Assembly (NCBI GenBank): GCA_016124205.1
Contig: WGOD01000005.1
Coordinates: forward strand, 1 to 47,024
Source of the DNA: Alphaproteobacteria bacterium
GTDB taxonomy: Bacteria > Pseudomonadota > Alphaproteobacteria > Caulobacterales > Maricaulaceae
Direction of reading: 5' to 3'
Length of the DNA: 47,024 nt
Positions 16,143 to 23,119 of this stretch are shown here, one piece after another. Within the stretch, counting starts at the first letter, position 1. Every line of letters begins with the position of its first letter. The translations under genes were made by a program, and so were the position numbers. Below the pieces are notes generated by a model that was not told where the DNA came from, did not search any database, and saw only the letters and a program-made list of their open reading frames with translations.

Positions 16143-17321
16143 CTACTTGGCAGCCAGGCGGGCCGTGGACAGATTGCCGATCAGAACAGTGGCCTTCTTC
16201 CAGTTGCGGAATTCAGCCGTGTACTCGCCGAGAATGCGACGGGCCTCATAGTCGGCGCCGGGCGCGCGACTGTTCTCGTCCTGCATGCGACGCTTGGGCT
16301 TCATGCGAATGAGGCGACGGTCGAAGAGGGAGAGCGCGTTGCGGGGGAAGGCCGGATCGACGACGATCCGGGAAACGTAGCCATCCATCGGAAGCTCGGA
16401 CTGGACCTGAAGCACCTGGTAACCGAGGGTCTTGTCCTCGCGGACGATCTGGAGCTTGGCGTCCCAGATGCGCGCCAAGTTGATCGCCTGATCCGAGTTG
16501 CAGAGGGCCGTATTGATTTCCAGGGCGCCGCCCTCGAAGCACGCCTTGAATGCATCGGCGAGGAGATCGCGGTTGATGGGGTTGCCCTTTCCGTCGACCG
16601 AGTTGCCGCCCTCGTGGAACTGAAGAAGGCCGCCCATCGTGCCCGCCAGGGATTCCGTCCGCTGAACGCGACGCCCGTAGATCAGGGCAGCGTTCATGCG
16701 GCGCCGAATCTTGAGCATCTCCTGGCCGACCTGGAAATTCATCATGGCGTCCATCGGATTGGCGCTGGAGCCAGGGATCCCGTGGATGCGCTCGATGGAG
16801 CGAGCGACGACCGCGCGCCCGTCGAAGATTTCCGTCGCGTTCCAGTTGATGGACGGGGGTGTCACGTTTGCCGTGTTTTCGGGATCCGATGCTTCCTTCT
16901 TCGGCTTCGTGACGATGATGATCTTCGCGTCCTTCGGAATTTCGGCCGCAATGGTGGCACCGTAGCCGCGGGTCACCGTGATCTTGTTGAGGGCCGCGTC
17001 GATGGATGCGACACGGACCTGGTCGCCAATCATGAGGCCCTTGTCCTCAAAGCGGGCAATCGCCCCGACCTCGAACGGGGACTTGGATTCGACATCCAGC
17101 ACCGCCGCGTTGATGAGTGCCTTGGCGGTCAGAGTGGTCTGCTCGGGTTCCAGGGACAGGTCGGCGTACTCGTGCTTATGGGCAACGGCGAGCTGCGAAT
17201 CAACCTCGACCAGCGAGATCAGGGCGGGAGCCTGCTCGACCAGCGTCTGGTAGATGTCCGAGACGTCCCGGATGATGTCGGTGAAGCTGGTGGAAAGTTG
17301 GGCGTTCTGCGTATCCGCCAT
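16143..17321 (-). CDS. Major capsid protein (SU10/DUF5309-like, HK97 fold)
   Basis: 392 residues. The N-terminus (FTDIIRDVSDIYQTLVEQAPALISL) and the C-terminus (YEARRILGEYTAEFRNWKKATVLIGNLS) have the pattern I associate with SU10-type major capsid proteins (DUF5309). The middle includes QEMLKIRRRMNAALIYGRR, a long helix typical of the spine helix, and the P-domain-like VVDPAFPRNALSLFDR. It follows the scaffold gene and is followed by a strong terminator, both as expected. Mu gpT itself is of a different subfamily, so the head module appears exchanged. Confidence 0.82.
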   Translation of the reverse strand: MADTQNAQLSTSFTDIIRDVSDIYQTLVEQAPALISLVEVDSQLAVAHKHEYADLSLEPEQTTLTAKALINAAVLDVESKSPFEVGAIARFEDKGLMIGDQVRVASIDAALNKITVTRGYGATIAAEIPKDAKIIIVTKPKKEASDPENTANVTPPSINWNATEIFDGRAVVARSIERIHGIPGSSANPMDAMMNFQVGQEMLKIRRRMNAALIYGRRVQRTESLAGTMGGLLQFHEGGNSVDGKGNPINRDLLADAFKACFEGGALEINTALCNSDQAINLARIWDAKLQIVREDKTLGYQVLQVQSELPMDGYVSRIVVDPAFPRNALSLFDRRLIRMKPKRRMQDENSRAPGADYEARRILGEYTAEFRNWKKATVLIGNLSTARLAAK

Positions 17322-17348
17322 GATGGCAGGTTCTCCTTTGGGTCGCGC

Positions 17349-17870
17349 TTACTTGGGCGTCGCGCCGAGGCGCGTGAGTTCGGACTTCAGGTTGAGCATG
17401 GTCGCGACATCGCCCTTCTTGCGGGCGTCCTCGAACTGCGTCTGGAGCGTCGTGATCTTCTCGGGGCTGTTGTCATGCCCGGCGGTGGTCGTTGCGCCCG
17501 GCGCGACCTTGAAAAGGTCGGGGCGCTTGGTCTTCAGTTCCTTGCCGAAGGCGGCGAGGTCGAAGTCCTTGCCCTTGGCGGTCCGCTCCTTCTCGGCGAG
17601 GAAGCCGAAGTATTCCGGGTCGTTGGCGCCGAGATCGTTCGCGGCGCGCGCAACGGATGCGCGGGCAGCCTCGGCGGAGCGGGCGGTCTGGTCATCGTCG
17701 AAGCGCTTGCCCAGCGTGTTGATCCGCTCTTCCAGCTTGGTGAGGTCGGCGCGGGGAATGGTCACGAGATCCGCGTCCACCTTCTTTTGGTCCGCCGCGG
17801 CAGCCTTGGCGGGATCGACAACCGGATCCTTTTTTGTCTCCGGGGTCTTGTCCTTCTCTTCATCGGCCAT
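17349..17870 (-). CDS. Capsid scaffold-like protein
   Basis: 173 residues from the ATG at 17870 (MADEEKDKTPE), with GGAG 8 nt upstream. It is acidic and lysine rich at the N-terminus, with a central predicted coiled coil (LTKLEERINTLGKRFDDDQ) and a helical C-terminus, and lies immediately before the capsid gene. This is the profile of a scaffolding protein. I see no protease gene like Mu gpI next to it, so scaffold removal may not need maturation cleavage (inference). Confidence 0.65.
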   Translation of the reverse strand: MADEEKDKTPETKKDPVVDPAKAAAADQKKVDADLVTIPRADLTKLEERINTLGKRFDDDQTARSAEAARASVARAANDLGANDPEYFGFLAEKERTAKGKDFDLAAFGKELKTKRPDLFKVAPGATTTAGHDNSPEKITTLQTQFEDARKKGDVATMLNLKSELTRLGATPK

Positions 17871-17991
17871 CTTGGATTCTCCTGTTTGCTTGAATGAGCT
17901 GGGGAGGTTTGGGGATGATCCCGCCCCTCCCGTGCTTCCCCGCGGCATCATCTCCGCCGGGGTCTTCGCTCGCCTGGGTTGGGTGTTCTGG

Positions 17992-18390
17992 TTATCGTTC
18001 GACGAGCACGATCAGGTAGAAGACCGTATCCTCGTCGACATCGTCCTCGCGGATCGCAGCAACCCGCGTCTCACCCGCGATGGGCACGGAGGCGAACGCC
18101 GAGATGGTGGAGGTGCCCTCGGTGGAGACCGACGTCGTTGCGAGTTCGATCTCGCCGATGTCGGGGCCGCACCAGGCGTTGATGGTGAAGGTGGTCGGGG
18201 TGTCGTCCGGCGTCACGACGCGCGCGTAGCGAATCACGCCATCGAGGCCGCTGATGACCACGTTGGACGACGCCTCGCCGTCGGGGATCGTGAACGTGGA
18301 AACCTGCTTCACAATGGCGGCGGGCGCGGCGATCGGCGTGAAGAGCGCGGCGGCAACCATCAGGGCGGCAAAGCCATTGAAGAATCTCAT
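17992..18390 (-). CDS. Small protein with Sec signal peptide inside the head operon
   Basis: 132 residues from the ATG at 18390, with GGAG 7 nt upstream. It begins with a classic signal peptide (basic start, hydrophobic MVAAALFTPIA core, APA cleavage site near residue 24). The mature part is a beta-rich domain (VVISGLDGVIRYARVVTP; AWCGPDIGEIELATTSV). By location, just before scaffold and capsid, it could be a capsid decoration protein, but a signal peptide is unexpected there. Alternatively it is an exported accessory protein. Unknown family. Confidence 0.6.
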   Translation of the reverse strand: MRFFNGFAALMVAAALFTPIAAPAAIVKQVSTFTIPDGEASSNVVISGLDGVIRYARVVTPDDTPTTFTINAWCGPDIGEIELATTSVSTEGTSTISAFASVPIAGETRVAAIREDDVDEDTVFYLIVLVER

Positions 18391-18441
18391 GTGCTGACTC
18401 CTAGGTCGGATGCCCAAGGAGTCCGCCGCAAGCGTCGGAAA

Positions 18442-18460
18442 AGTCTAATGCGACGGAAAC
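18442..18460 (-). promoter_or_regulatory. Phage 19-bp motif copy 2
   Basis: GTTTCCGTCGCATTAGACT reading leftward, 52 bp before the start codon at 18390 and just beyond the stop of the gpP-like gene. It should drive the secreted protein, scaffold and capsid genes. Confidence 0.8.
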
Positions 18461-18461
18461 A

Positions 18462-19763
18462 CTAGTCCCCTATAACGCTGAGCGCCTTCACTCGAAGCGT
18501 GTATCCCTGATCGGCATCGAAGCTGTGTTCCGCCTCGGCAACCACATAGAACGGAGCCAGGCGTTCGTAGCCATCGGCGATTGATGCCGCCACGCCAGGA
18601 GCATAGCCGCGGGTCTCAAGGTAGCGGCGGCGCTCATCCAATTCCTGTCCGTGCAGGTATTGCCGCTCGGCAGGGTCCATATAAATCGCCAGCGCGTCCC
18701 CGGCCTTTAGCTTTGTCAGGTCCTCGCCTCCGGGACCACGCATCTCGGAGGTCTCGAAGAAGAGGCTGATGTCCTGGCGGAGGCGGCGCCGGTAGATGGA
18801 TCGCGCCATGCGATCCAGGGCGGCCTGGCTGTTCACGTTGGAGAGCCGGAAGAAAACGGGGTTTTCCGTCCGTACCTGCCCCTGCCCGGTAACGCTGGGG
18901 GGGGCGGCATCGGGGAAGACCGCCCGGAGCGTCTTGCGGTTCTCCGGATCGTAGGAAGCCAGGACAACGGGAGGCGTCTGGCGCCGCGTGAACTCGCGCT
19001 GGATGATCAGCGACTTCAGATTGCTGCCGTAGACCATCGCGGGCGCCTCCGCCAGGCTGGACGGCACCTGCGAGGCCGCGATCACCACGTTGTTGCTTTC
19101 AACCCACGCGACAAGCCCGGCCTGCGCTGCCAGCGTGGCGATATGATCCCATGTGCTACCGGTCGTCTGCCCCGGCATCTGCTGGCCCGAATCCCCCCGC
19201 TCGGTGGCAATCACCGGCACAGAGTCGAGGCCGCGAAGCTCGACCCCCATCGCCTTCGTTACCTCATTGGCCGCCAGGATGTCGGCGATCATCGCGTCCA
19301 GCGGTACCTGCAAGTCTGAACGATGGCCGTCCCACGGCAGGTCGATCAGCAGGGCCGTTTGGTCGCGGGCCTCGATCGTGATCTCGTTCCCGTCCGACAA
19401 ACGCCAATCGCCGCTGTCTGCCTGCCCAATGAATTGCCCATCCCCTGCATCCGGGCTGAAGCCCTCATGCAATCCCCCGGCATCGCCAATGTGGCATTCC
19501 ATCGCCACGGCCCGCGCAATGCGGGGATCAAATGGGAAATGCCTGTAATCGAAGCTCAGGGAGCAGGTGTCCGCCTGATTGTACGGATTCCGGGCGATCC
19601 GCATCCGCCGGGGTAATACGGTGACCCGATGCGATGACAGCGGCGTCGCGGGCAGGGCTTCCTCGAACGCCGCCCATGCCTTCGGAATCACCAGCGCCGC
19701 CGCTGGAAGCTCGGCTTCCAGTGCGAAGGCCAGCGATGCGAGCGCGCGGGGATAGTAGATCAT
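18462..19763 (-). CDS. Baseplate hub / late-control gpD-like protein (Mu gpP)
   Basis: 433 residues, directly downstream of the gpN-like gene with the start overlapping its stop. The N-terminal RVTVLPRRMRIARNPYNQADTCSLSFDYRHFPFDP opening and the later IEARDQTALLIDLPWDG and AQAGLVAWVESNNVVI segments fit Mu gpP and other gpD-type hub proteins. Hub proteins sit at the centre of the baseplate below the tube. In Mu this gene precedes gp45 to gp48; here those genes are about 20 kb away on the other strand. Confidence 0.68.
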   Translation of the reverse strand: MIYYPRALASLAFALEAELPAAALVIPKAWAAFEEALPATPLSSHRVTVLPRRMRIARNPYNQADTCSLSFDYRHFPFDPRIARAVAMECHIGDAGGLHEGFSPDAGDGQFIGQADSGDWRLSDGNEITIEARDQTALLIDLPWDGHRSDLQVPLDAMIADILAANEVTKAMGVELRGLDSVPVIATERGDSGQQMPGQTTGSTWDHIATLAAQAGLVAWVESNNVVIAASQVPSSLAEAPAMVYGSNLKSLIIQREFTRRQTPPVVLASYDPENRKTLRAVFPDAAPPSVTGQGQVRTENPVFFRLSNVNSQAALDRMARSIYRRRLRQDISLFFETSEMRGPGGEDLTKLKAGDALAIYMDPAERQYLHGQELDERRRYLETRGYAPGVAASIADGYERLAPFYVVAEAEHSFDADQGYTLRVKALSVIGD

Positions 19764-20629
19764 CAGCCAGCCGCCAGGCGCAGGTTGTCAGTCGCCGAGA
19801 TGGCCGTGGCGATGTTGTTCCCGCTGGTGAGCTGGTCAGCCAGGCCCAGCGCCGAACCGTCCCATTCGTTCAACGACGAGCGGACCCGGTTGGCCGCCAT
19901 CCAGCCCGCCTTCATCCCGGAAAAGACCCGATCCTGCATGTTCAGGGCCTTTTCGTTTCCCGTAAGCTCCAGCACGGTTCGGAGACGCTTCTGCACTTCC
20001 TCCGCCTGGAGGCGCAGGGTCAGCCAGGGATCGAACTCTATTTCCACGGAAAGGATGGCGGGAGGAACTTCCTCCTCGATGATCTCGATTCCATCCGGCA
20101 GTGGCGTGATGATGTCCTCGGGAAGCGCCTCATAAGCGGCATCGAAGGCGGCAAGGGCCGCGGCCACCTGATCCCGGCGGCGCAGTAGGTCTGCCAGCGC
20201 ATTGCGCAATTCATCGCGCTTCGGCAGGCCCGGGATCCGGATCGGATCAAACTCCAGTTCGTACCGTGTTTCAGATTCCAGGCGCTCCCCGAAGCGCGCA
20301 TTGATGAGGAGGCCCTCAAGGCTGGTCTGGCGATAGGTCAGGCGGACCCGCTTTCCGTCGCCGAGCATCTGCATCAGCGACCGCTTCAGCGTGTCGGCCA
20401 GCCCCGGCAGGTTCGTCTCGCGATCCGAGAACAGCCCCTTGATGGTCAGGGTTGTCGGTTCCGCGTATAGAACCTGAAAGCTCTTTTCTTGGCTCCCCGG
20501 ATAGCTTTGCTTCACCCGGTTCAGCGTGTAGCCCTCGGGCAGTTCATCCTCGGGCAGGGAGGGGCCATCAAGCTGGACGCGCAGAGGATCGGACCCATCG
20601 ACCTGTTCAAGGATTAGTGGAAAGGCCAT
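19763..20629 (-). CDS. Mu gpN-like tail/DNA circularisation family protein
   Basis: 288 residues. It lies in the gpN-gpP order of Mu, with the gpP-like start overlapping its stop. Residues 1-110 are beta-rich (LRVQLDGPSLPEDELPEGY; PTTLTIKGLFSDRETNL). The rest is largely helical (ELRNALADLLRRRDQVAAALAAFDAAYEAL). gpN-type proteins link the tube, tape measure and hub. The identification is based mainly on position and general character. Confidence 0.55.
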   Translation of the reverse strand: MAFPLILEQVDGSDPLRVQLDGPSLPEDELPEGYTLNRVKQSYPGSQEKSFQVLYAEPTTLTIKGLFSDRETNLPGLADTLKRSLMQMLGDGKRVRLTYRQTSLEGLLINARFGERLESETRYELEFDPIRIPGLPKRDELRNALADLLRRRDQVAAALAAFDAAYEALPEDIITPLPDGIEIIEEEVPPAILSVEIEFDPWLTLRLQAEEVQKRLRTVLELTGNEKALNMQDRVFSGMKAGWMAANRVRSSLNEWDGSALGLADQLTSGNNIATAISATDNLRLAAG

Positions 20630-20630
20630 G

Positions 20631-20819
20631 TCAGCCGACGTTCTCCTGCGCGGCCTCTTCCATCATTTTCTTGATGGACAGGTCGAACAGTTCCGTCGGC
20701 TCTTCGACGAGAACCGACGGGCCAGCAGCGTCAATTCGTTCCTGGTAGACCGCGTCGGCAGCTTCCCAAAGCTGGGCGCTGGTCATCCCCTCAATTTGCT
20801 CCGGCGTCGGATAAGGCAT
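20631..20819 (-). CDS. Small acidic protein, unknown
   Basis: 62 residues, acidic (MPYPTPEQIEGMTSAQLWEAADAVY at the start, shown here in part as MPYPTPEQIEGM), tightly packed between the gp30-like and gpN-like genes. It is one base from each neighbour, so it is almost surely translated in the same operon. No family recognised. It may be a small tail or chaperone subunit. Confidence 0.55.
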   Translation of the reverse strand: MPYPTPEQIEGMTSAQLWEAADAVYQERIDAAGPSVLVEEPTELFDLSIKKMMEEAAQENVG

Positions 20820-20820
20820 T

Positions 20821-22392
20821 TCATCGCCTCCGTCTGTATTCAGTGCGATAGCTCAAACCGAACTCCTTTGCAACCAGAACCAGCGCGTGAACCCAAAGGC
20901 GTTCCCTAACCTGGCTTTCTCCCCATCCCATGCTGATGCCCATGAAGGCATAGCGGCGCCGCTCCGCCTCGCTATTCACGACCTCGCGAAACCGCTCGCT
21001 GGCCCGCAGGGCAAGGTCGGCCACAAACGCACCGCGGGCGCTGCCGCTAGGAGCATCACGCAGGGCAGCGCCAATGTTAAGGATGCTCACCGCGTACTCA
21101 ACACCAGGGATGGACTCCGGTAGCCGGTAGACCGCCCGGATCTCGCGAAGCTCATTGTGAATCAGGAAGCGAATGTCCTGCCGGGACAGACCTGCCTGCG
21201 ATGTCGGATGATTGTGAACGACGGTCGCGTCGAGCTTCAATGAATCCGGCAGGGTGCTTGTGATATGGTAGGGGTCGCTTGGATCAGCATCCTCCCGGGC
21301 AATGACATCGCCCTGTGGATCCAGCCAGACGGCCCTTTCCGCCTCCAGCGGAAGCACCTCCCGCTCGGCTTCGACGAGAGCCTTTTCATCAATCTCGGGA
21401 CTGCGAGGAGGCTGCTCGACCGACGGGATCGGCGCGCTGTCCGCCTCCTTCGGCTTCGGGCGCTCTTCCTTGGGCGGCGGCGGGGATGGCTTCGTGATTG
21501 CCGCGTGCGAATCCGGGAAGCGGTTCGCAAGCCCCTGCGCCTTGGCCTCCGTGCGCGCGATCGCCTCCTCTTCTTCCTTCGCCCCATAGTACGCAACCAG
21601 CACCGCGCGATCGTTCGGTCGGTTCGGGGGGCGCTGGAAGAACTTGCCGTTCATCGGGTCCCAGAAGGGTTCATCCAGTTCCCGCACCAGATTCGCCTTG
21701 AAGGCGATGATCGCCAGCGTGTCCGGGGCCGTGTGCGCATCCAGCGGGTTGAGGAGCCGCTTCTTCGGATCCAGCCCTTCCTCGCGGCGTCGGTGCAGCA
21801 GCCGCATCTGAAGTTCATTCCGCGTGTTGTAGAACTCGGTGTTTACCAACCGGCGAGCTTCGTACTCCTGGCCCTCCATGAGACCGCCCTTTTCAGTCAG
21901 GCGATCAATGACCTCCTGAGTCGTGCTTCCCTTGAGCGTTTCCACGGCAAGGAAGCCCTTGAGGTTCTGCACGGACCGCCGGGCCGCGGCATTGGCCAGC
22001 CTGCCGTGGCGCTCGACCAACAAGGAGTTCTCTTCGAGCAGTAGCGCCGTCTCATCGAGGCGAAGCGGCTGGACCTCTTCAAGCACGCCTGCCGCCCGAA
22101 GCGCGGCCTCCTCATGCTTCACCGCTGTCATCTTCGCGACATCGGCCCCGCGCCCGAGCTGCTGCTGCACCCCCTCGGAAACTCGCGAATAGGCATCGTC
22201 CAGGACGCGCGTGGTAGTGGTCACCCTGGCCATTGTCCAATCGGACTGCTTTTCTTTGGCGAATCGATTATTGAGGGCCTGGCGAGTCTCGCGGCGAGCC
22301 CGGTCCAGCACAGGTCGCAGCGCAGCCACCTGTTCGGCGGTCAGACTGCGGAGTTCCCGCTCCTGCTTCGCAAGTACCTGTTCGAGGTTCAT
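20821..22392 (-). CDS. Mu gp30/F-like head morphogenesis protein fused to JAMM metalloprotease domain
   Basis: 523 residues. The N-terminal ~300 residues are helical with the minor-head signature region (YEARRLVNTEFYNTRNELQM; DPKKRLLNPLDAHTAPDT; EPFWDPMNGKFF), as in SPP1 gp7 / Mu F proteins. A Pro/Glu/Lys linker follows (about 305-350). The C-terminal part has a complete JAMM/MPN+ motif: His393, His395, Ser403 and Asp406 (H-x-H-x7-S-x2-D, sequence HNHPTSQAGLSRQD), predicted to bind Zn. Such minor head proteins enter the capsid in a few copies and may be ejected with DNA. Known JAMM enzymes cut isopeptide or peptide bonds; the target here is unknown. Confidence 0.8.
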   Translation of the reverse strand: MNLEQVLAKQERELRSLTAEQVAALRPVLDRARRETRQALNNRFAKEKQSDWTMARVTTTTRVLDDAYSRVSEGVQQQLGRGADVAKMTAVKHEEAALRAAGVLEEVQPLRLDETALLLEENSLLVERHGRLANAAARRSVQNLKGFLAVETLKGSTTQEVIDRLTEKGGLMEGQEYEARRLVNTEFYNTRNELQMRLLHRRREEGLDPKKRLLNPLDAHTAPDTLAIIAFKANLVRELDEPFWDPMNGKFFQRPPNRPNDRAVLVAYYGAKEEEEAIARTEAKAQGLANRFPDSHAAITKPSPPPPKEERPKPKEADSAPIPSVEQPPRSPEIDEKALVEAEREVLPLEAERAVWLDPQGDVIAREDADPSDPYHITSTLPDSLKLDATVVHNHPTSQAGLSRQDIRFLIHNELREIRAVYRLPESIPGVEYAVSILNIGAALRDAPSGSARGAFVADLALRASERFREVVNSEAERRRYAFMGISMGWGESQVRERLWVHALVLVAKEFGLSYRTEYRRRR

Positions 22393-22413
22393 CGGTCATC
22401 CCGGCAAAGCGGT

Positions 22414-22433
22414 GGGGCTGCATCAACAGCCCC
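22414..22433 (-). promoter_or_regulatory. Leader hairpin before the gp30-like gene
   Basis: GGGGCTG/CAGCCCC with a 6-nt loop, 22 nt before the start codon at 22392 and downstream of motif copy 3. It may influence translation of the following gene; no terminator-like T run is present. Confidence 0.35.
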
Positions 22434-22509
22434 GACGCTCTGGCGTATGGGGAGCAGGGATCGCGTTGTTCCCCTGCGTCATCCCCAGGCGGAAACGCCG
22501 CCCGCGTTC

Positions 22510-22914
22510 TCATCCGCCCACAGGCTTACCGACCTTGTCTAATTCAACGGAAACAGCGAGGAGCCGGTCCCGCGAGATTGTGAAGTAGGCTTCCGTCTGC
22601 TCGATCCCGATGAAGCGCCGTCCCTCTGCCAGCGCGGCCACGCCCGTTGTACCGGAGCCCATGAAGGGATCGATCACCAGGCCGCCCTTCCCATCTCCCG
22701 CGAAGGATGGCCGCTGGAGCCGCGTCCCCGTCTGGACATACTTCTTGGTCGGATCGGCAGTTCGCGCCCCTGCGGTCGCCGCCCCCGAGCAATATGGCGG
22801 ATCCGTGATGACCGCGGACGCCTTACCCTTTTCCAACCTCGGGAGCACTGCCAGGCAGTCCCCCCGGAAGATCCTCGCATCGCCGACTTCGGCGTATTCC
22901 TCCCCCGACATCAT
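22510..22914 (-). CDS. Shortened DNA methyltransferase (N4/N6 type), probably missing its central part
   Basis: 134 residues from 22914 (MMSGEEYAEVG). It has a DPPY catalytic motif (ITDPPYCSG) at about residues 37-45 and an AdoMet-binding motif (DPFMGSGTTGVAALAEG..FIGIE) at about 85-110. In full-length enzymes of this type the two are separated by well over 100 residues that include the target-recognition part; here only about 45 remain. The reading frame is intact, so it is either an internal deletion remnant or a minimal protein. Motif copy 3 is embedded in its last codons. Confidence 0.7.
   Translation of the reverse strand: MMSGEEYAEVGDARIFRGDCLAVLPRLEKGKASAVITDPPYCSGAATAGARTADPTKKYVQTGTRLQRPSFAGDGKGGLVIDPFMGSGTTGVAALAEGRRFIGIEQTEAYFTISRDRLLAVSVELDKVGKPVGG
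22536..22554 (-). promoter_or_regulatory. Phage 19-bp motif copy 3 (inside the methyltransferase gene)
   Basis: GTTTCCGTTGAATTAGACA reading leftward, overlapping the codons for VSVELDK at the methyltransferase C-terminus and 143 bp before the gp30-like start codon. Confidence 0.72.
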
Positions 22915-22967
22915 TCCCCGATCTCCATTTCCGCAGCCCCCTGCGCAGGTCTTCATTCTTCGCACTT

Positions 22968-22992
22968 TCGCCAAGAAGCGAAATCTTGGCGA
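22968..22992 (-). promoter_or_regulatory. Perfect inverted repeat in the methyltransferase leader
   Basis: TCGCCAAGA and TCTTGGCGA arms (9 bp perfect) around a 7-nt spacer, between motif copy 4 and the methyltransferase start. It could be a protein-binding operator or an RNA hairpin; no T run follows on the minus strand. Confidence 0.5.
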
Positions 22993-23015
22993 AGCATTGG
23001 CGACCCACTGCCCGA

Positions 23016-23034
23016 AAGCCAATGCGACGGAAAC
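23016..23034 (-). promoter_or_regulatory. Phage 19-bp motif copy 4
   Basis: GTTTCCGTCGCATTGGCTT reading leftward, 101 bp before the methyltransferase start. It is head to head with copy 5, with 15 bp between them; the last four bases differ from consensus. Confidence 0.7.
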
Positions 23035-23049
23035 ACAGGGCCACTTCAC

Positions 23050-23068
23050 GTTTCCGTTGAATTGGACA
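23050..23068 (+). promoter_or_regulatory. Phage 19-bp motif copy 5
   Basis: GTTTCCGTTGAATTGGACA reading rightward, 51 bp before the tape measure start codon; divergent partner of copy 4. Confidence 0.75.
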
Positions 23069-23119
23069 ACGCGCCCGCCCCACGCCAACCCTGCCCCCAA
23101 CTGACAGGCGGGACGTGCC

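Noticed and set aside
16614..17897. Long plus-strand frame across the capsid and scaffold genes
   Set aside because: Antisense of well-supported structural genes; a result of GC-rich third positions.
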